DNA of 64,000 nt, taken from positions 1,378,475-1,442,474 of the forward strand of contig NZ_DF967972.1 in NCBI RefSeq assembly GCF_001050235.1, read 5' to 3'. Positions 22,371-31,657 of the stretch are shown one piece after another; within the stretch, counting starts at the first letter, position 1; each line of letters starts with the position of its first letter. This DNA comes from Longilinea arvoryzae (lineage in GTDB: Bacteria > Chloroflexota > Anaerolineae > Anaerolineales > Anaerolineaceae). The notes below the pieces were generated by a model, which worked only from the letters and a program-made list of their open reading frames with translations, was not told the origin of the DNA and did not search any database. The translations under genes and the position numbers were made by a program.

Positions 22371-23717
22371 TTATTGTTTCAAGATCTCAGCAGCTTTGGC
22401 AGCTGCATCGTCGAGGGCTGCTTGCGGGGTCTGACCGCCGGAGAGGGCAGCCTGAACCGCTTTGCCGAACAGGTCATCGATTTCTCCAGCCTGGCTGATG
22501 GTCGGGCGGGAAAGCGAATTCTCCAATGCGGCCGAGAAAACCTGCATGAAGGCATCGTCCTTGAAGGTCGGGTCCGAATACATCGATTTCTTCAAGGGCA
22601 GCAGGTCCAGCGATTTGGCCCAGTCGACCTGAACCTCATCCTGCAACAGGTAATTGATGAAGCGGGCAGCCTGTTCTTTGTGGGTGGATTGATCGAGAAC
22701 GATCAGGTCCATGCCGCCCAGAACGGACGCAGATTTTTTACCGGCGGGTAATGGAGCGATGGCCCATTTGCCGTCGATCTCGGTATTTCCCTTCAGGCTG
22801 GCAACCGTCCAGGGACCGGAGGTGAACATGGCGATTTGGCCGGCGACGAACGGGCCCTTGATCTCATCTTCGCCATAGGTGGCCGTACCGACCGGCATGA
22901 CTTTGTACTTGTTGGCCAGATCCACCCAGAACTGCAGGGCAGACACGCCTTCGGGGCTGTTGAACGCGGGGGTTACGGCGCCGTTATCGTTATTGAGCAT
23001 CACACCGCCAGCCTGCCAGAACCAGGGATAGAATTCGAAAGCGCCCCATCCACCGAACAGGCCAATGCCGTAGACTTCCGGATTGCCGTCATTATTGGTG
23101 TCCTTGGTCAGAGCCTGGGCATCTGCGAGCAGCTCATCCCAGGTTGCGGGCGGGGTCGCGATGCCGGCTGCTTCGAAGAGATCGGTGCGATAGTACAGGA
23201 CCATGGTGGAAACATCCTGGGGCACACCATACAGCGAGCCGTCTTTTACGAGTGGCTCCAGCGTGCCGGGGAAGAACTGATCGCGCAGATCTGCGGCGAT
23301 GAATTCATCCAGGTTCGCGGCATAGCCGGCCGAAATATATTGCGCGGCCTTGACCGGTTCTACGCGGGCGATATCCGGGGCGTCTTCACCCAGGATCGAG
23401 GTCACCAGTTTGTCGTAGAAATTCGAGTCGTTATTGCGCTCGACCTCGATTTTGATATCCGGATTTTCAGCTTCGAATTTCTGGATAATCTCATCCAACT
23501 TGGCGCTTTCGGTGTCGGAGAACTGGTGAGCAAAGCGAATGGTCACCGGTTCAGCAGCCGGAGCTTCGGTCGCCGGGGCCTGGGTTGGGGCGGCTTCCGT
23601 TGCAGCCGGTTCAGTTGCGGCAGGTTCAGTCGCCGCGGGGGTCGCCTGAGCGCAGCCAGCCAACAGCATGCTTGCGACCACCATGAGCCCGATAAGAACG
23701 AACATTTTCTTCTTCAC
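22371..23717 (-). CDS. Sugar ABC transporter substrate-binding lipoprotein
   Basis: A 448-residue extracellular solute-binding protein. The GTG at 23717 gives a signal peptide with lipobox LLAGC (C22), then an Ala/Thr/Glu/Pro-rich tether (repeated PAATE units, about residues 24-55) and the mature cluster-B (maltose/maltodextrin-type) fold beginning VTIRFAHQFSD. Motifs such as PWFWQAGGVMLN, VAGQIAMFTSGPW and the final KAAEILKQ helix fit family 1 binding proteins. It is first in the operon SBP-permease-permease-GH35. AAGGAGAG lies upstream of the start at slightly long spacing, and a TATACT-like -10 (23747-23752) without a clear -35 suggests an activator-dependent promoter. Confidence 0.93.
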   Translation of the reverse strand: MKKKMFVLIGLMVVASMLLAGCAQATPAATEPAATEPAATEAAPTQAPATEAPAAEPVTIRFAHQFSDTESAKLDEIIQKFEAENPDIKIEVERNNDSNFYDKLVTSILGEDAPDIARVEPVKAAQYISAGYAANLDEFIAADLRDQFFPGTLEPLVKDGSLYGVPQDVSTMVLYYRTDLFEAAGIATPPATWDELLADAQALTKDTNNDGNPEVYGIGLFGGWGAFEFYPWFWQAGGVMLNNDNGAVTPAFNSPEGVSALQFWVDLANKYKVMPVGTATYGEDEIKGPFVAGQIAMFTSGPWTVASLKGNTEIDGKWAIAPLPAGKKSASVLGGMDLIVLDQSTHKEQAARFINYLLQDEVQVDWAKSLDLLPLKKSMYSDPTFKDDAFMQVFSAALENSLSRPTISQAGEIDDLFGKAVQAALSGGQTPQAALDDAAAKAAEILKQ

Positions 23718-23848
23718 AGTCTCTACTCTCCTTCTTCAAATTTTTAAGTATACGCGATGGCAACGGGTTTGGGTGAAATCTGGTCAGGTCACGGAGTTCA
23801 CATTTTCAGCGCCGGCCGCGCATACCTAATTACTGGGGGTTATGAATA

Positions 23849-23876
23849 TTGACACGGATGTAGAATGTGCTATATT
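23849..23876 (+). promoter_or_regulatory. Sigma-70 promoter of the GH3 gene
   Basis: TTGACA (23849-23854), a 16-bp spacer and TATATT (23871-23876). Its position shows that an in-frame ATG at 23842 cannot be the start and supports 23974. The leader of about 90 nt contains the inverted repeat listed next. Confidence 0.8.
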
Positions 23877-23920
23877 TAATGAGTTATTTCAAAGGTTATT
23901 TTATATCAAAAAATATCGTC

Positions 23921-23938
23921 TGTCAACTACCCATGACA
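23921..23938. promoter_or_regulatory. Candidate operator between the divergent sugar operons
   Basis: tgtca (23921-23925) and tgaca (23934-23938) form an inverted repeat with an 8-bp spacer, about 45 bp downstream of the GH3 -10 and 35 bp before its start codon. It could bind the ROK regulator encoded next; this is inference. Confidence 0.35.
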
Positions 23939-23973
23939 ACGAAATCTCCAGCAAAAGAAAGGTTTTTTCTGTT

Positions 23974-26151
23974 ATGGCGTCGCCCGCTTCATCCATCATC
24001 AAAAAGGAAGCCCAAAATTTACCCCGCGAGGAATTCTGTTCCAACCTTCTTTCCCAAATGACGCTGAAGGAAAAGGTGGGTCAGATGGTTCAAGCTGACC
24101 TTTCCTGGAGTGAAAATGTAAAACAATTACTGCGGGAGGGCAGAATCGGTTCGCTGCTGACCATTCAGGATGTGAGATCCATCAACGAACATCAACACAT
24201 CGCCGTCGAAGAATCGCGCCTGGGAATTCCGATCCTGGTGGGGAATGACATCATCCACGGCTATCGCAGCATCTTCCCCATTCCGCTGGCGCTTGCCAGC
24301 AGTTGGGATGTGGACCTGGTCGAAGCCGTTGCGCATGCGTCCATTTCCGAAGCCATTGCAGCCGGGACGACCTGGAATTTTGCCCCGATGGTGGATATCA
24401 CCCGCGATCCGCGCTGGGGACGGATTGCCGAAAGCGCCGGCGAGGATCCTTTACTCAATTCGAAAATCGGCGCGGCCTGGGTGCGCGGATATCAAGGTTA
24501 TCGGAGTGAAACCGGGCGGCAGGCGGCCGCCTGTGTAAAACATTACGCGGCCTACGGCGCGGTCGAATCCGGCAAGGATTACAACACCACCGACATGTCC
24601 GAGCGCCGCTTGCGCGAAGAATACCTTCCGCCGTATAAGGCCGCGATCGACGCCGGCGTGAAGACGATCATGACCTCGTTCAACGATTTGAACGGCCTTC
24701 CGGCCACCATCAACCCGCTGCTGCTGAAACAAATCCTGCGCAAGGAATGGGGCTTCGAGGGCGTCATCATCAGCGATTATGACTCGATTGGCGAATTGAT
24801 CTTTCATGGCGTCGCTCGCGATCATAAAGAAGCGGCGCTACGCAGCATTCTGGCCGGCGTGGATATCGACATGATGGGAAACGCCTATCATTATCACCTG
24901 GCCGACCTGGTGCGGGATGGGCAGGTGCCCGAGGCGCTGCTCGATGAAGCGGTCCTGCGCATTCTGCGCCTGAAATACGATCTGGACCTGTTCGATCACC
25001 CCTACGCAGAAGAATCCCGGATCTCATCCTCCCTCATGCGGCCGGAAACATTAAACCTTGCCGCTGAAGCGGCTGCGAAAAGCATCATCCTTTTGAAGAA
25101 CGATCCCCGGTTGCTGCCTTTGCACCTGGAAGGAAAAACAATCGCCCTGATTGGGCCTTTCGCCGATGAGCGTCAAAGCCTGTTGGGCTGCTGGAGTTTT
25201 GACGGTAAGGCCGGGGACGTGGAGACTTTGCATGAAGCCATCGAACGAAACCTGCCGCCTCGCGCCAGCCTGAGGGTTTGTTCGGGCTGTTCGTTCGACG
25301 GTGATGCTGCGGATCTGGCTTCGGCCGTTGCGGTTGCCCGGCAGGCAGACGTGGTTCTCCTGGCGGTGGGTGAGACGGACCGCATGAGCGGCGAAGCCCA
25401 TTCGCGCGCGCATCTCGGGCTGCCCGGCCGGCAGCAGGAACTGGTGGATGCCGTGGTCGCAACCGGAAAGCCGGTGATCGCCGCAGTCTTTACCGGCCGC
25501 CCGCTGGCAATACTGAAATTGGCGCAGGAAGTGCCTTCGATCCTGCTCGCCTGGCACGGCGGGACCCGCGCCGCGCAGGGCCTGTGTGATGTTCTTTTGG
25601 GTCGCGTGAATCCTTCCGCGAAGCTGAACGTTTCATTTCCGCGCAGCGAGGGCCAGATCCCGGTCTATTACGCACACAAGAGCACCGGACGCCCGGCCGA
25701 ATCGAGCGGCGTTATTCAATTCAACGAAGCCGATAAATCCGTGTACCTGGATGAAAGCAACGATCCCCTGTTTGCATTCGGTTTCGGGTTGAGTTACACG
25801 AATTTTACCTATTCCGATCTGCGGGTGCTGACGCCGGTCGTGGAGAAGGATGGGTTCCTGCGGGTCTCTGCGACCCTCACGAACGCCGGAAATTTTACGG
25901 GCACGGAGATCGTTCAATTGTACGTGCGCGACCTGGTAGGAACGGTGACCCGACCGGTGAAGGAGCTGAAAGATTTTCAAAAGATGACTCTCGCGCCCGG
26001 CGAGAGCTGTTCGGTGGAGTTCGATTTGCCGGCCGGGGAGCTGGCTTTTCTCAATGTCGACCTCAACCCGGTCCTCGAAGCCGGAGAATTCAAAGTCTGG
26101 ATTGGGCCGGATTCAACCCGGGGACTCGAGGGCCATTTTGCCGTCCGGTAG
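23974..26151 (+). CDS. Glycoside hydrolase family 3 beta-glucosidase-like enzyme
   Basis: A 725-residue cytoplasmic GH3 enzyme that removes terminal beta-linked glucose or xylose residues. The GH3 N domain (residues about 30-345) has KHYAAYGAVESGKDYN and MTSFNDLNG, with nucleophile D268 in IISDYDSIGE. The GH3 C domain (about 380-590) contains the GETDRMSGEAHSR acid/base loop, and an FN3-like domain closes the protein (about 625-725). The start at 23974 (MASPASS) lies downstream of a strong promoter; no signal peptide is present. It is divergent from the ABC/GH35 operon and 82 bp upstream of the ROK regulator, so it likely hydrolyses imported oligosaccharides. Confidence 0.92.
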   Translation: MASPASSIIKKEAQNLPREEFCSNLLSQMTLKEKVGQMVQADLSWSENVKQLLREGRIGSLLTIQDVRSINEHQHIAVEESRLGIPILVGNDIIHGYRSIFPIPLALASSWDVDLVEAVAHASISEAIAAGTTWNFAPMVDITRDPRWGRIAESAGEDPLLNSKIGAAWVRGYQGYRSETGRQAAACVKHYAAYGAVESGKDYNTTDMSERRLREEYLPPYKAAIDAGVKTIMTSFNDLNGLPATINPLLLKQILRKEWGFEGVIISDYDSIGELIFHGVARDHKEAALRSILAGVDIDMMGNAYHYHLADLVRDGQVPEALLDEAVLRILRLKYDLDLFDHPYAEESRISSSLMRPETLNLAAEAAAKSIILLKNDPRLLPLHLEGKTIALIGPFADERQSLLGCWSFDGKAGDVETLHEAIERNLPPRASLRVCSGCSFDGDAADLASAVAVARQADVVLLAVGETDRMSGEAHSRAHLGLPGRQQELVDAVVATGKPVIAAVFTGRPLAILKLAQEVPSILLAWHGGTRAAQGLCDVLLGRVNPSAKLNVSFPRSEGQIPVYYAHKSTGRPAESSGVIQFNEADKSVYLDESNDPLFAFGFGLSYTNFTYSDLRVLTPVVEKDGFLRVSATLTNAGNFTGTEIVQLYVRDLVGTVTRPVKELKDFQKMTLAPGESCSVEFDLPAGELAFLNVDLNPVLEAGEFKVWIGPDSTRGLEGHFAVR

Positions 26152-26233
26152 AATGGATTGCCAGTATATAATGGATGAGCTCACATTGAACGAATCCAGA
26201 TGAAATTATTCCTTCACTGCATGGATAGGGTCG

Positions 26234-27487
26234 ATGAAATATAAAAAACCAACTCCTCAAGATCTACGGCGGGTCAACCGGGCCGAAATTCTGCGCAAGA
26301 TCTACTTCGAAGGGCCCATCTCGCGGCTCGAAGTCAGCCAGCAGATCGGCATCAGCCCGGCCACGGTGACGAATATCGTCAATGCCCTGCTTGAAAAGAA
26401 GATTTTGATCGAGTCGGGAATCAAGCGCTCCGAAGGCGGCCGGCCCAGCACGCTGATTACCATCAACCCCGATTATGGATATTTCTTTGGCATCGAGGTC
26501 GGAGAGACCTTTATCCAGGTCGAGTTGTTCGATATTCTTTTCAACTCCTGCCAGGGAGCCTCGTATCCGCTGGTCGAACCGCAAATCAATTCCCGCCAGA
26601 TCGTTTCCGGCATGCTCCAGGGCATCGAAGAGGTGATGAAGAAAGCCGGCATCCAGGAAAAGGATGTCATTGGGGCCGGGATCGGCTTTCCGGGCATGGT
26701 CGACCCCGCCAAGGGCGTTTCGATCTTCACGCCCAACTGGGGATGGCACAACGTATCCATCACCAGCGCTTTACGCAAGCGCCTTTCGATCCCGATGTAC
26801 CTGGATAACGGCGCCAAAGCCATGGCAATGGGCGAGGCCCTTTTCGGCGCGGGCCGGGGGGTGAACAACCTCGCGGTTCTGCTGGTCGGCACGGGCGTGG
26901 GCAGCGGAATCATCACCGGACGCGAGCTGTTTCGTGGGTCTTCGAATAACGCCGGCGAGTTTGGCCATACGACCTTGAACGTCGATGGGCCGCTGTGCCG
27001 CTGCGGCAGCCACGGCTGCATGGAAGTCTATATCGGCGCGAACGGCATCATCGACCGGTACTGCGGGTTGATCCACGATGAAAAACAGCCTTCGCGGGGT
27101 GACCAGGCGGCCTTTATCCAGTACCTGATCGCGGAAGCGGAACGGGGAAAGCCAGAGGCCGTCCAGACCATCGATGAGACCATCCGCTATCTTGGCGTCA
27201 GCATTGCCAATCTCATCAACGCTGTCAATCCCGAATTATTGCTTTTGGGCGGCTGGTCCGGGCTGCTCCTGGGCGTGAAATATCTGACCCGAATCGAGGA
27301 AGTTGTATCCCGATACGCGCTGCAGCAATCCCTGGCCAAGACGACCATCCGGTTGTGCCAGTTGGGCCAGGGGGCGGTCGCCAAGGGCGCAGCCGCGCTG
27401 GTGCTCGAACATTTCTTCGAGACGGCCGGCGAATCGGAAGCCTTCATGGTCGGCGGCGAAGCGATCGATAAAGCCAGCAAGGCCTGA
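26234..27487 (+). CDS. ROK-family transcriptional regulator (NagC/XylR-like)
   Basis: A 417-residue regulator with an N-terminal winged helix (about residues 12-70, SRLEVSQQIGISPATVTNIV as recognition region) and a ROK sugar-sensing domain. The zinc motif CRCGSHGC (C255, C257, C262) is intact. The kinase signatures are eroded: DxGxT reads EVGET, and in the ENDANA-type catalytic motif the catalytic Asp position reads Gly (LDNGAKAMAMGE). It is therefore a sensor and probable repressor rather than a sugar kinase. It follows the GH3 gene by 82 bp and faces away from the SBP operon, so it is the natural candidate to control both. A TATAAT at 26167-26172 has no convincing -35. Confidence 0.88.
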   Translation: MKYKKPTPQDLRRVNRAEILRKIYFEGPISRLEVSQQIGISPATVTNIVNALLEKKILIESGIKRSEGGRPSTLITINPDYGYFFGIEVGETFIQVELFDILFNSCQGASYPLVEPQINSRQIVSGMLQGIEEVMKKAGIQEKDVIGAGIGFPGMVDPAKGVSIFTPNWGWHNVSITSALRKRLSIPMYLDNGAKAMAMGEALFGAGRGVNNLAVLLVGTGVGSGIITGRELFRGSSNNAGEFGHTTLNVDGPLCRCGSHGCMEVYIGANGIIDRYCGLIHDEKQPSRGDQAAFIQYLIAEAERGKPEAVQTIDETIRYLGVSIANLINAVNPELLLLGGWSGLLLGVKYLTRIEEVVSRYALQQSLAKTTIRLCQLGQGAVAKGAAALVLEHFFETAGESEAFMVGGEAIDKASKA

Positions 27488-27498
27488 TCGCTATTTAT

Positions 27499-27537
27499 AT
27501 ATAGGACAATAGACATTAAGTGTCTATTATCCTATAT
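27499..27537. repeat. AT-rich 17-bp-arm palindrome downstream of the ROK gene
   Basis: Arms 27499-27515 and 27521-27537 match at 16 of 17 positions around the loop ttaag. It starts 11 bp after the ROK stop, so it is either a terminator or 3'-end hairpin (no T tract follows) or an operator. The remaining 187 bp to the DMT gene stop hold nothing I can call. Confidence 0.6.
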
Positions 27538-27724
27538 GAAATCGAAGATTCTCTCTTCTCTCGAACCTTTGCCTTATTTCACCATCGAAGCAGTCAGGCA
27601 GCTTATGGGGGATCAAACCGTTGCCGGCACGCTGCCGGCCGAATTTTAGTGTTGGATGAAATCCGGGCAGATCCTCCAGTAATAATATCCTCTCCGCGAT
27701 AGAGTCCACCTTTTGCGCAGATAT

Positions 27725-28777
27725 TCAATCCCCATTTGCGTGCAAATGGCGGTGGTGCAGATCCGGCCAGTGGGGATGGGAATGAATGTTCTCCGGGTGA
27801 TAATGCGGGTGAATGTGGCGCGTGGAAGCCGGTAAACCGGGATGGCTGTGCAGGTGGTGGCCGTCGTCATGCGAGTGCAGGTGCTCGTGGGCCTGCGCCA
27901 GGTGATGATGGCGGTGCGAATGCTGCTCGCGCGCCAACAACAGGATGGCCAGGACCAAAATAACGGCGGCGGCCATTTGCTTCAGGCTGAGCGATTCGCG
28001 CAGGAAAAGGACCGACAGCAACACCCCCCAGAACGGCGCGCTGGAGAAAATAAGCTGGCTGCGCGTGGCGCCCAGCGACTGCGCGGCGGTGATGTAGAGC
28101 ACGATGCTCAAACCGTAAGAGATGAAACCAATCCCCAGGCCAAAGGCAATCCAGCGCGGCGCGGCAACCATCGGCGCCAGGCTGAGGCCGATGATCAGGT
28201 TGGTCGACCCGGCGGCCAGGCCTTTCCAGAAAGTCGATTGAGCCGGGCTAATCCCGTCGATCAGCGCCGTGAAGTGATTGTCCAGTCCCCAGCACAGGCA
28301 GGCCAGGGCCACCAACGCGCCGGCTTTCACTGCAGCCGCGCCGTCTCCGGCGGCCAGGATCAAGGCGGCGATGAAAATGCCGGCAGCGGCCGCCCAACTG
28401 CGCCGGGTGAGGTAATCCTTGAAAATGAAATGGCCCAGCAGGGCGGTGAATACCGTTTCCAGGGTCAGCCACATCGAAACCGAGGTCGCCGAAGCCAGGC
28501 GCAGCCCGGCCAGCAGCGCCAGCGGGCCGAAAATGCCGCCGCAGAGGATGGACCCGGCCAGGCGGACGGCGTTATCGCGATCCATGCGCCAGGGCAGGTG
28601 AAACCTGTGCTCGCGGAATAGAATGGGCAGCACGCCGACCGCAGCGCCCAGGTAGAGCAGTCCGGCCAGTTGAAAGTCGCTCAGGTTCGCCAGTAAGGGT
28701 TTGCTGATGGGGGTGGCTGCGCCGAAGAAGAGCGCGGAAATCATGGCTAATGCGAACGGCAGGGAGGACCGCTTCAA
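27725..28777 (-). CDS. EamA/DMT transporter with a histidine-rich C-terminal tail
   Basis: A 350-residue inner-membrane transporter of the drug/metabolite superfamily with ten hydrophobic segments in two EamA repeats (residues about 8-285). The last 67 residues are soluble and carry 24 histidines in HSH, HxH and HH patterns, a likely metal-binding domain. Similar His-rich tails occur on some DMT proteins of other bacteria, suggesting transport or sensing of a divalent metal, but the substrate is not established. The start is a TTG at 28777 with AGGAAAAG at good spacing. It stands alone; no metal regulator or riboswitch is evident in the 186 bp upstream. Confidence 0.85.
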   Translation of the reverse strand: MKRSSLPFALAMISALFFGAATPISKPLLANLSDFQLAGLLYLGAAVGVLPILFREHRFHLPWRMDRDNAVRLAGSILCGGIFGPLALLAGLRLASATSVSMWLTLETVFTALLGHFIFKDYLTRRSWAAAAGIFIAALILAAGDGAAAVKAGALVALACLCWGLDNHFTALIDGISPAQSTFWKGLAAGSTNLIIGLSLAPMVAAPRWIAFGLGIGFISYGLSIVLYITAAQSLGATRSQLIFSSAPFWGVLLSVLFLRESLSLKQMAAAVILVLAILLLAREQHSHRHHHLAQAHEHLHSHDDGHHLHSHPGLPASTRHIHPHYHPENIHSHPHWPDLHHRHLHANGD

Positions 28778-28963
28778 TGGCTTTTCCTGAGAGGAGATTT
28801 AGTAGAGACTAATTTTACTTCCTTATTATCCCGTAGAACTGATGAATGAATTTCAGTAGAAAGGTGAATATTACTATCCAGCCGATAAATCATATAATTC
28901 ATTTCCTTTACGAAATGAAATGATTAGAATCATAAATTATATTGAAGGGTGCTACAATTAAAA

Positions 28964-29449
28964 TTAGTCTAATGGATGATCACTTAGATGACGGCAAGCT
29001 TGATCGATAGCTTCTTTTAACATTTGTTGGTTCTTTTCAAATGATTCTAAGCGTACTTCATCTTGAATAATTTGACACCAATATGATCGAATTTGGTTTG
29101 TTCTATTTATGAACCCTATGTAAGAAACTTTTAACAAAGCTTGGTTCGATATAATTTTTTCAAGTTTTTCAGGTGAACCTTTCCATAATCTACCAAAAGA
29201 AATAAATATTAGACCAATCATCAAAATAATTAAATTTAGGCTAATTTCAATACTTGACCTTGCATTTATTAGCAAGTGGAGTAAACCAAAAACTGAGATG
29301 ATAACCCCTAAGGACATAAGAATAATGCCAATTATTCGATCAATAGTCACTTGAATTCTGACCAATTTCATAAAGTTATCTAAATGTTCCCTTGTTCTTT
29401 CTTCCAGGACGTCTAGCTTTTCAAAATTCACTTCTGGGTGCTGCATCAT
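28964..29449 (-). CDS. Hypothetical two-TM protein, third gene of the AT-rich island
   Basis: A 161-residue protein with a soluble N-terminal helix, two hydrophobic segments (about residues 38-61 and 72-87) and a helical C-terminal cytoplasmic part of about 70 residues. I recognise no family. AAAGGAG precedes the ATG at 29449, and the gene lies 29 bp after the pentapeptide-repeat gene, so it is probably a cotranscribed partner in the membrane. Base composition is far more AT-rich than the flanking genes, as in the other two genes of this island, pointing to a shared foreign origin. Confidence 0.6.
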   Translation of the reverse strand: MMQHPEVNFEKLDVLEERTREHLDNFMKLVRIQVTIDRIIGIILMSLGVIISVFGLLHLLINARSSIEISLNLIILMIGLIFISFGRLWKGSPEKLEKIISNQALLKVSYIGFINRTNQIRSYWCQIIQDEVRLESFEKNQQMLKEAIDQACRHLSDHPLD

Positions 29450-29478
29450 CGTTTTTCTCCTTTGGAGTTTTGGAATTA

Positions 29479-31620
29479 TTATTCCATCTCTGATTCAAAC
29501 CCACTTACCCCTGGAATATCACTAATAATTGCATTCTTAATTTGAGGTTGGGTATATATAGCATTGGTTAATTTGGTTCTTATAAGTATAGTTTTTGATA
29601 AATCAGCGCCACTCAAATCTGCATTTGATAAATCGGCATCAGATAAATCAGCGCCCGATAAGTTAGCATTCGTGAAATTCGCATTTTGCAGCTTCGCAAA
29701 TTGAAGGTGGGCACCTATTAATCTCGCTCCTATAAAGCTGGCATTATTCAAAGTTGCATAGTTCAACCAAGCTGATGACAACTCGCATTCATCAAGGTTA
29801 CTATTCACTAAATAAATATTAGACATTTCACTCTCTTGCAAAAATGCTTTCGAAAAATCGGAATTTCCCGCTATTGCCCCACTAAGTAGGCAAGGAGTCA
29901 TAATGGCATTAGTAAATGAAGTGCTTGTTAAATTTGCCCCGGTAAAATCACTGAGTGTTAACACGGTATCATATTTACCAAAATCATGAGGATTTTCATA
30001 ATATTTATTAAAGTAATTGTGTTGACATACAATAAATGTCCAAAGATTTGGAAATATCTTTTTCAGTAACCAAAACTTCTTGGATCGTAACAGTAAACCT
30101 TTATTATCAAAATAATGGTCATGACTAATTGGACAAATTTCAGAAGAAAAATCAGCTCCAACTAGTGTTGCTAAAGTAAAATTCGCTCTGTAGAGTTGAG
30201 AACCTCTAAAATTGTAACCAGATAAATCCCCATTAAAATCCATACCTGCCAACATAGCATCACTAAAATCAAGATTTTGGATACCTGCTTGTTCAATTCC
30301 ATTGGTAAAATCAATAATTACTTTCCATTTATGTGAGAGAATAGTTTGATCGTCGATTTTAACATCGTTTAATACTGCCAATCGAAGATCAGCCCCGGCA
30401 AGATTCGCCCCACGTAAATCAGAGCCTGTTAAATCGGCCTCGTTAAAATTTGTTCGCCGAAGATCAGCATTCCGAAAATCTGAAAACCGGAGATTTGCTT
30501 TTGAGAAATTTGCTTTACACAGAATTGCCCCTACGAAAGACACGCCAGCTAAATACGCTCCATGTAAATCTTCGCCGACTAAGTATTGATTTGATGAATT
30601 CGAATTGTGAAGATATATTACAACAGCTTGTTTATAATCAAGAATCGTTGAGCTATCAATAATAGCTTCGGAAATATCAGTCTCTATAAATTCCACCTTT
30701 CTTAAATTTGCATGTGAAAAAATGGCATTTTCTAAAATGCAATTATCAAATAGACATCCTTCCAAATTACAACTACTAAAATTCGCGCCAGAAAAATTAC
30801 AATTTATAAACTTTGCTTTTCGAAGTGAAGAGTTATTGAACCTAACACTAAAGAAATTTATACTCCGACAATCTACAGAGTCCCATTTAGATTTTATTAC
30901 CCAAACACCTTCCAAATTCATATTTGTAAATTTCCGTTCACTCAGATCGGCATTAGAAAACCTTAAGCTTTTCAGATTTACTATTGGTGTGAGTTTATCC
31001 AATTCCTCCGGAGATAAATCTGATAACACCTCGGGGATTTCTTCAAATTCTAAATTTTCATTTACATTGTAATCTCTTGCTAATCCTAAATAGTAACTAT
31101 CAAGGAGATCTATCGCAACACCAATCCAATGACCATGCAAATTCTTTAATAGATCTCTCGTATACGCTTGAATCATTACTCTTGATTTTTTCCCTTTTTC
31201 GTAATCAAAAAAAACAGGGTCTAAGTATAAAGTTTCTAAGGTCTCCAGGTATTTTTCAATTAATGCCGATTGTTGTCTTTCGTTTGCATCTCTAGATTCA
31301 ATGGACTTAAACGCTTGTTCAAAAAAGATCGTCCCGATTGCAATTAAGACTGGAATAATTAGAATCTCAAAAAGATCAAATAGGGTTTTTGGTGCTCTAG
31401 GATTTGGGGACCTTATACCGAGTAAATTTACGAGATTTGGATTATTAGAAAAATCAAGTATATTATAGGCCTCAAGAAAACCAATCACAACAATTATCGA
31501 TAATAAACCACCAACACCTATTGTAAATACCATTAAACATCGAACGACATTTATCCTTATTTTCTCTGACTGGTTATTATCATGGTAGAAATTTTCATTA
31601 ATTTTTTTCCCTCCATGCAT
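29479..31620 (-). CDS. Membrane-anchored pentapeptide-repeat protein
   Basis: A 713-residue protein. Two hydrophobic segments (about 27-49 and 82-102) anchor it, followed by a helical linker with ERQQSALIEKYLETLETLYLD, a layout also seen in cyanobacterial membrane pentapeptide proteins. Pentapeptide A(D/N)LxX repeats form right-handed quadrilateral beta-helix blocks at about residues 216-320, 352-420, 440-500 and 560-700, interrupted by non-repeat inserts (one near 505-560 is rich in aromatic and basic residues). Its role is unknown; pentapeptide proteins act as scaffolds, immunity factors or DNA-mimic inhibitors in known cases. The ATG at 31620 has GGGGG at good spacing. It sits between a small HTH gene and a two-TM gene in one AT-rich operon. 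Confidence 0.85.
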   Translation of the reverse strand: MHGGKKINENFYHDNNQSEKIRINVVRCLMVFTIGVGGLLSIIVVIGFLEAYNILDFSNNPNLVNLLGIRSPNPRAPKTLFDLFEILIIPVLIAIGTIFFEQAFKSIESRDANERQQSALIEKYLETLETLYLDPVFFDYEKGKKSRVMIQAYTRDLLKNLHGHWIGVAIDLLDSYYLGLARDYNVNENLEFEEIPEVLSDLSPEELDKLTPIVNLKSLRFSNADLSERKFTNMNLEGVWVIKSKWDSVDCRSINFFSVRFNNSSLRKAKFINCNFSGANFSSCNLEGCLFDNCILENAIFSHANLRKVEFIETDISEAIIDSSTILDYKQAVVIYLHNSNSSNQYLVGEDLHGAYLAGVSFVGAILCKANFSKANLRFSDFRNADLRRTNFNEADLTGSDLRGANLAGADLRLAVLNDVKIDDQTILSHKWKVIIDFTNGIEQAGIQNLDFSDAMLAGMDFNGDLSGYNFRGSQLYRANFTLATLVGADFSSEICPISHDHYFDNKGLLLRSKKFWLLKKIFPNLWTFIVCQHNYFNKYYENPHDFGKYDTVLTLSDFTGANLTSTSFTNAIMTPCLLSGAIAGNSDFSKAFLQESEMSNIYLVNSNLDECELSSAWLNYATLNNASFIGARLIGAHLQFAKLQNANFTNANLSGADLSDADLSNADLSGADLSKTILIRTKLTNAIYTQPQIKNAIISDIPGVSGFESEME

Positions 31621-31657
31621 ATTTTTCCCCCAATAGAAAGACCCGATTAGAAATTTT

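Noticed and set aside
23842-23973. Earlier in-frame ATG for the GH3 gene
   Set aside because: It lies upstream of the TTGACA/TATATT promoter and adds a non-conserved, AT-rich N terminus.
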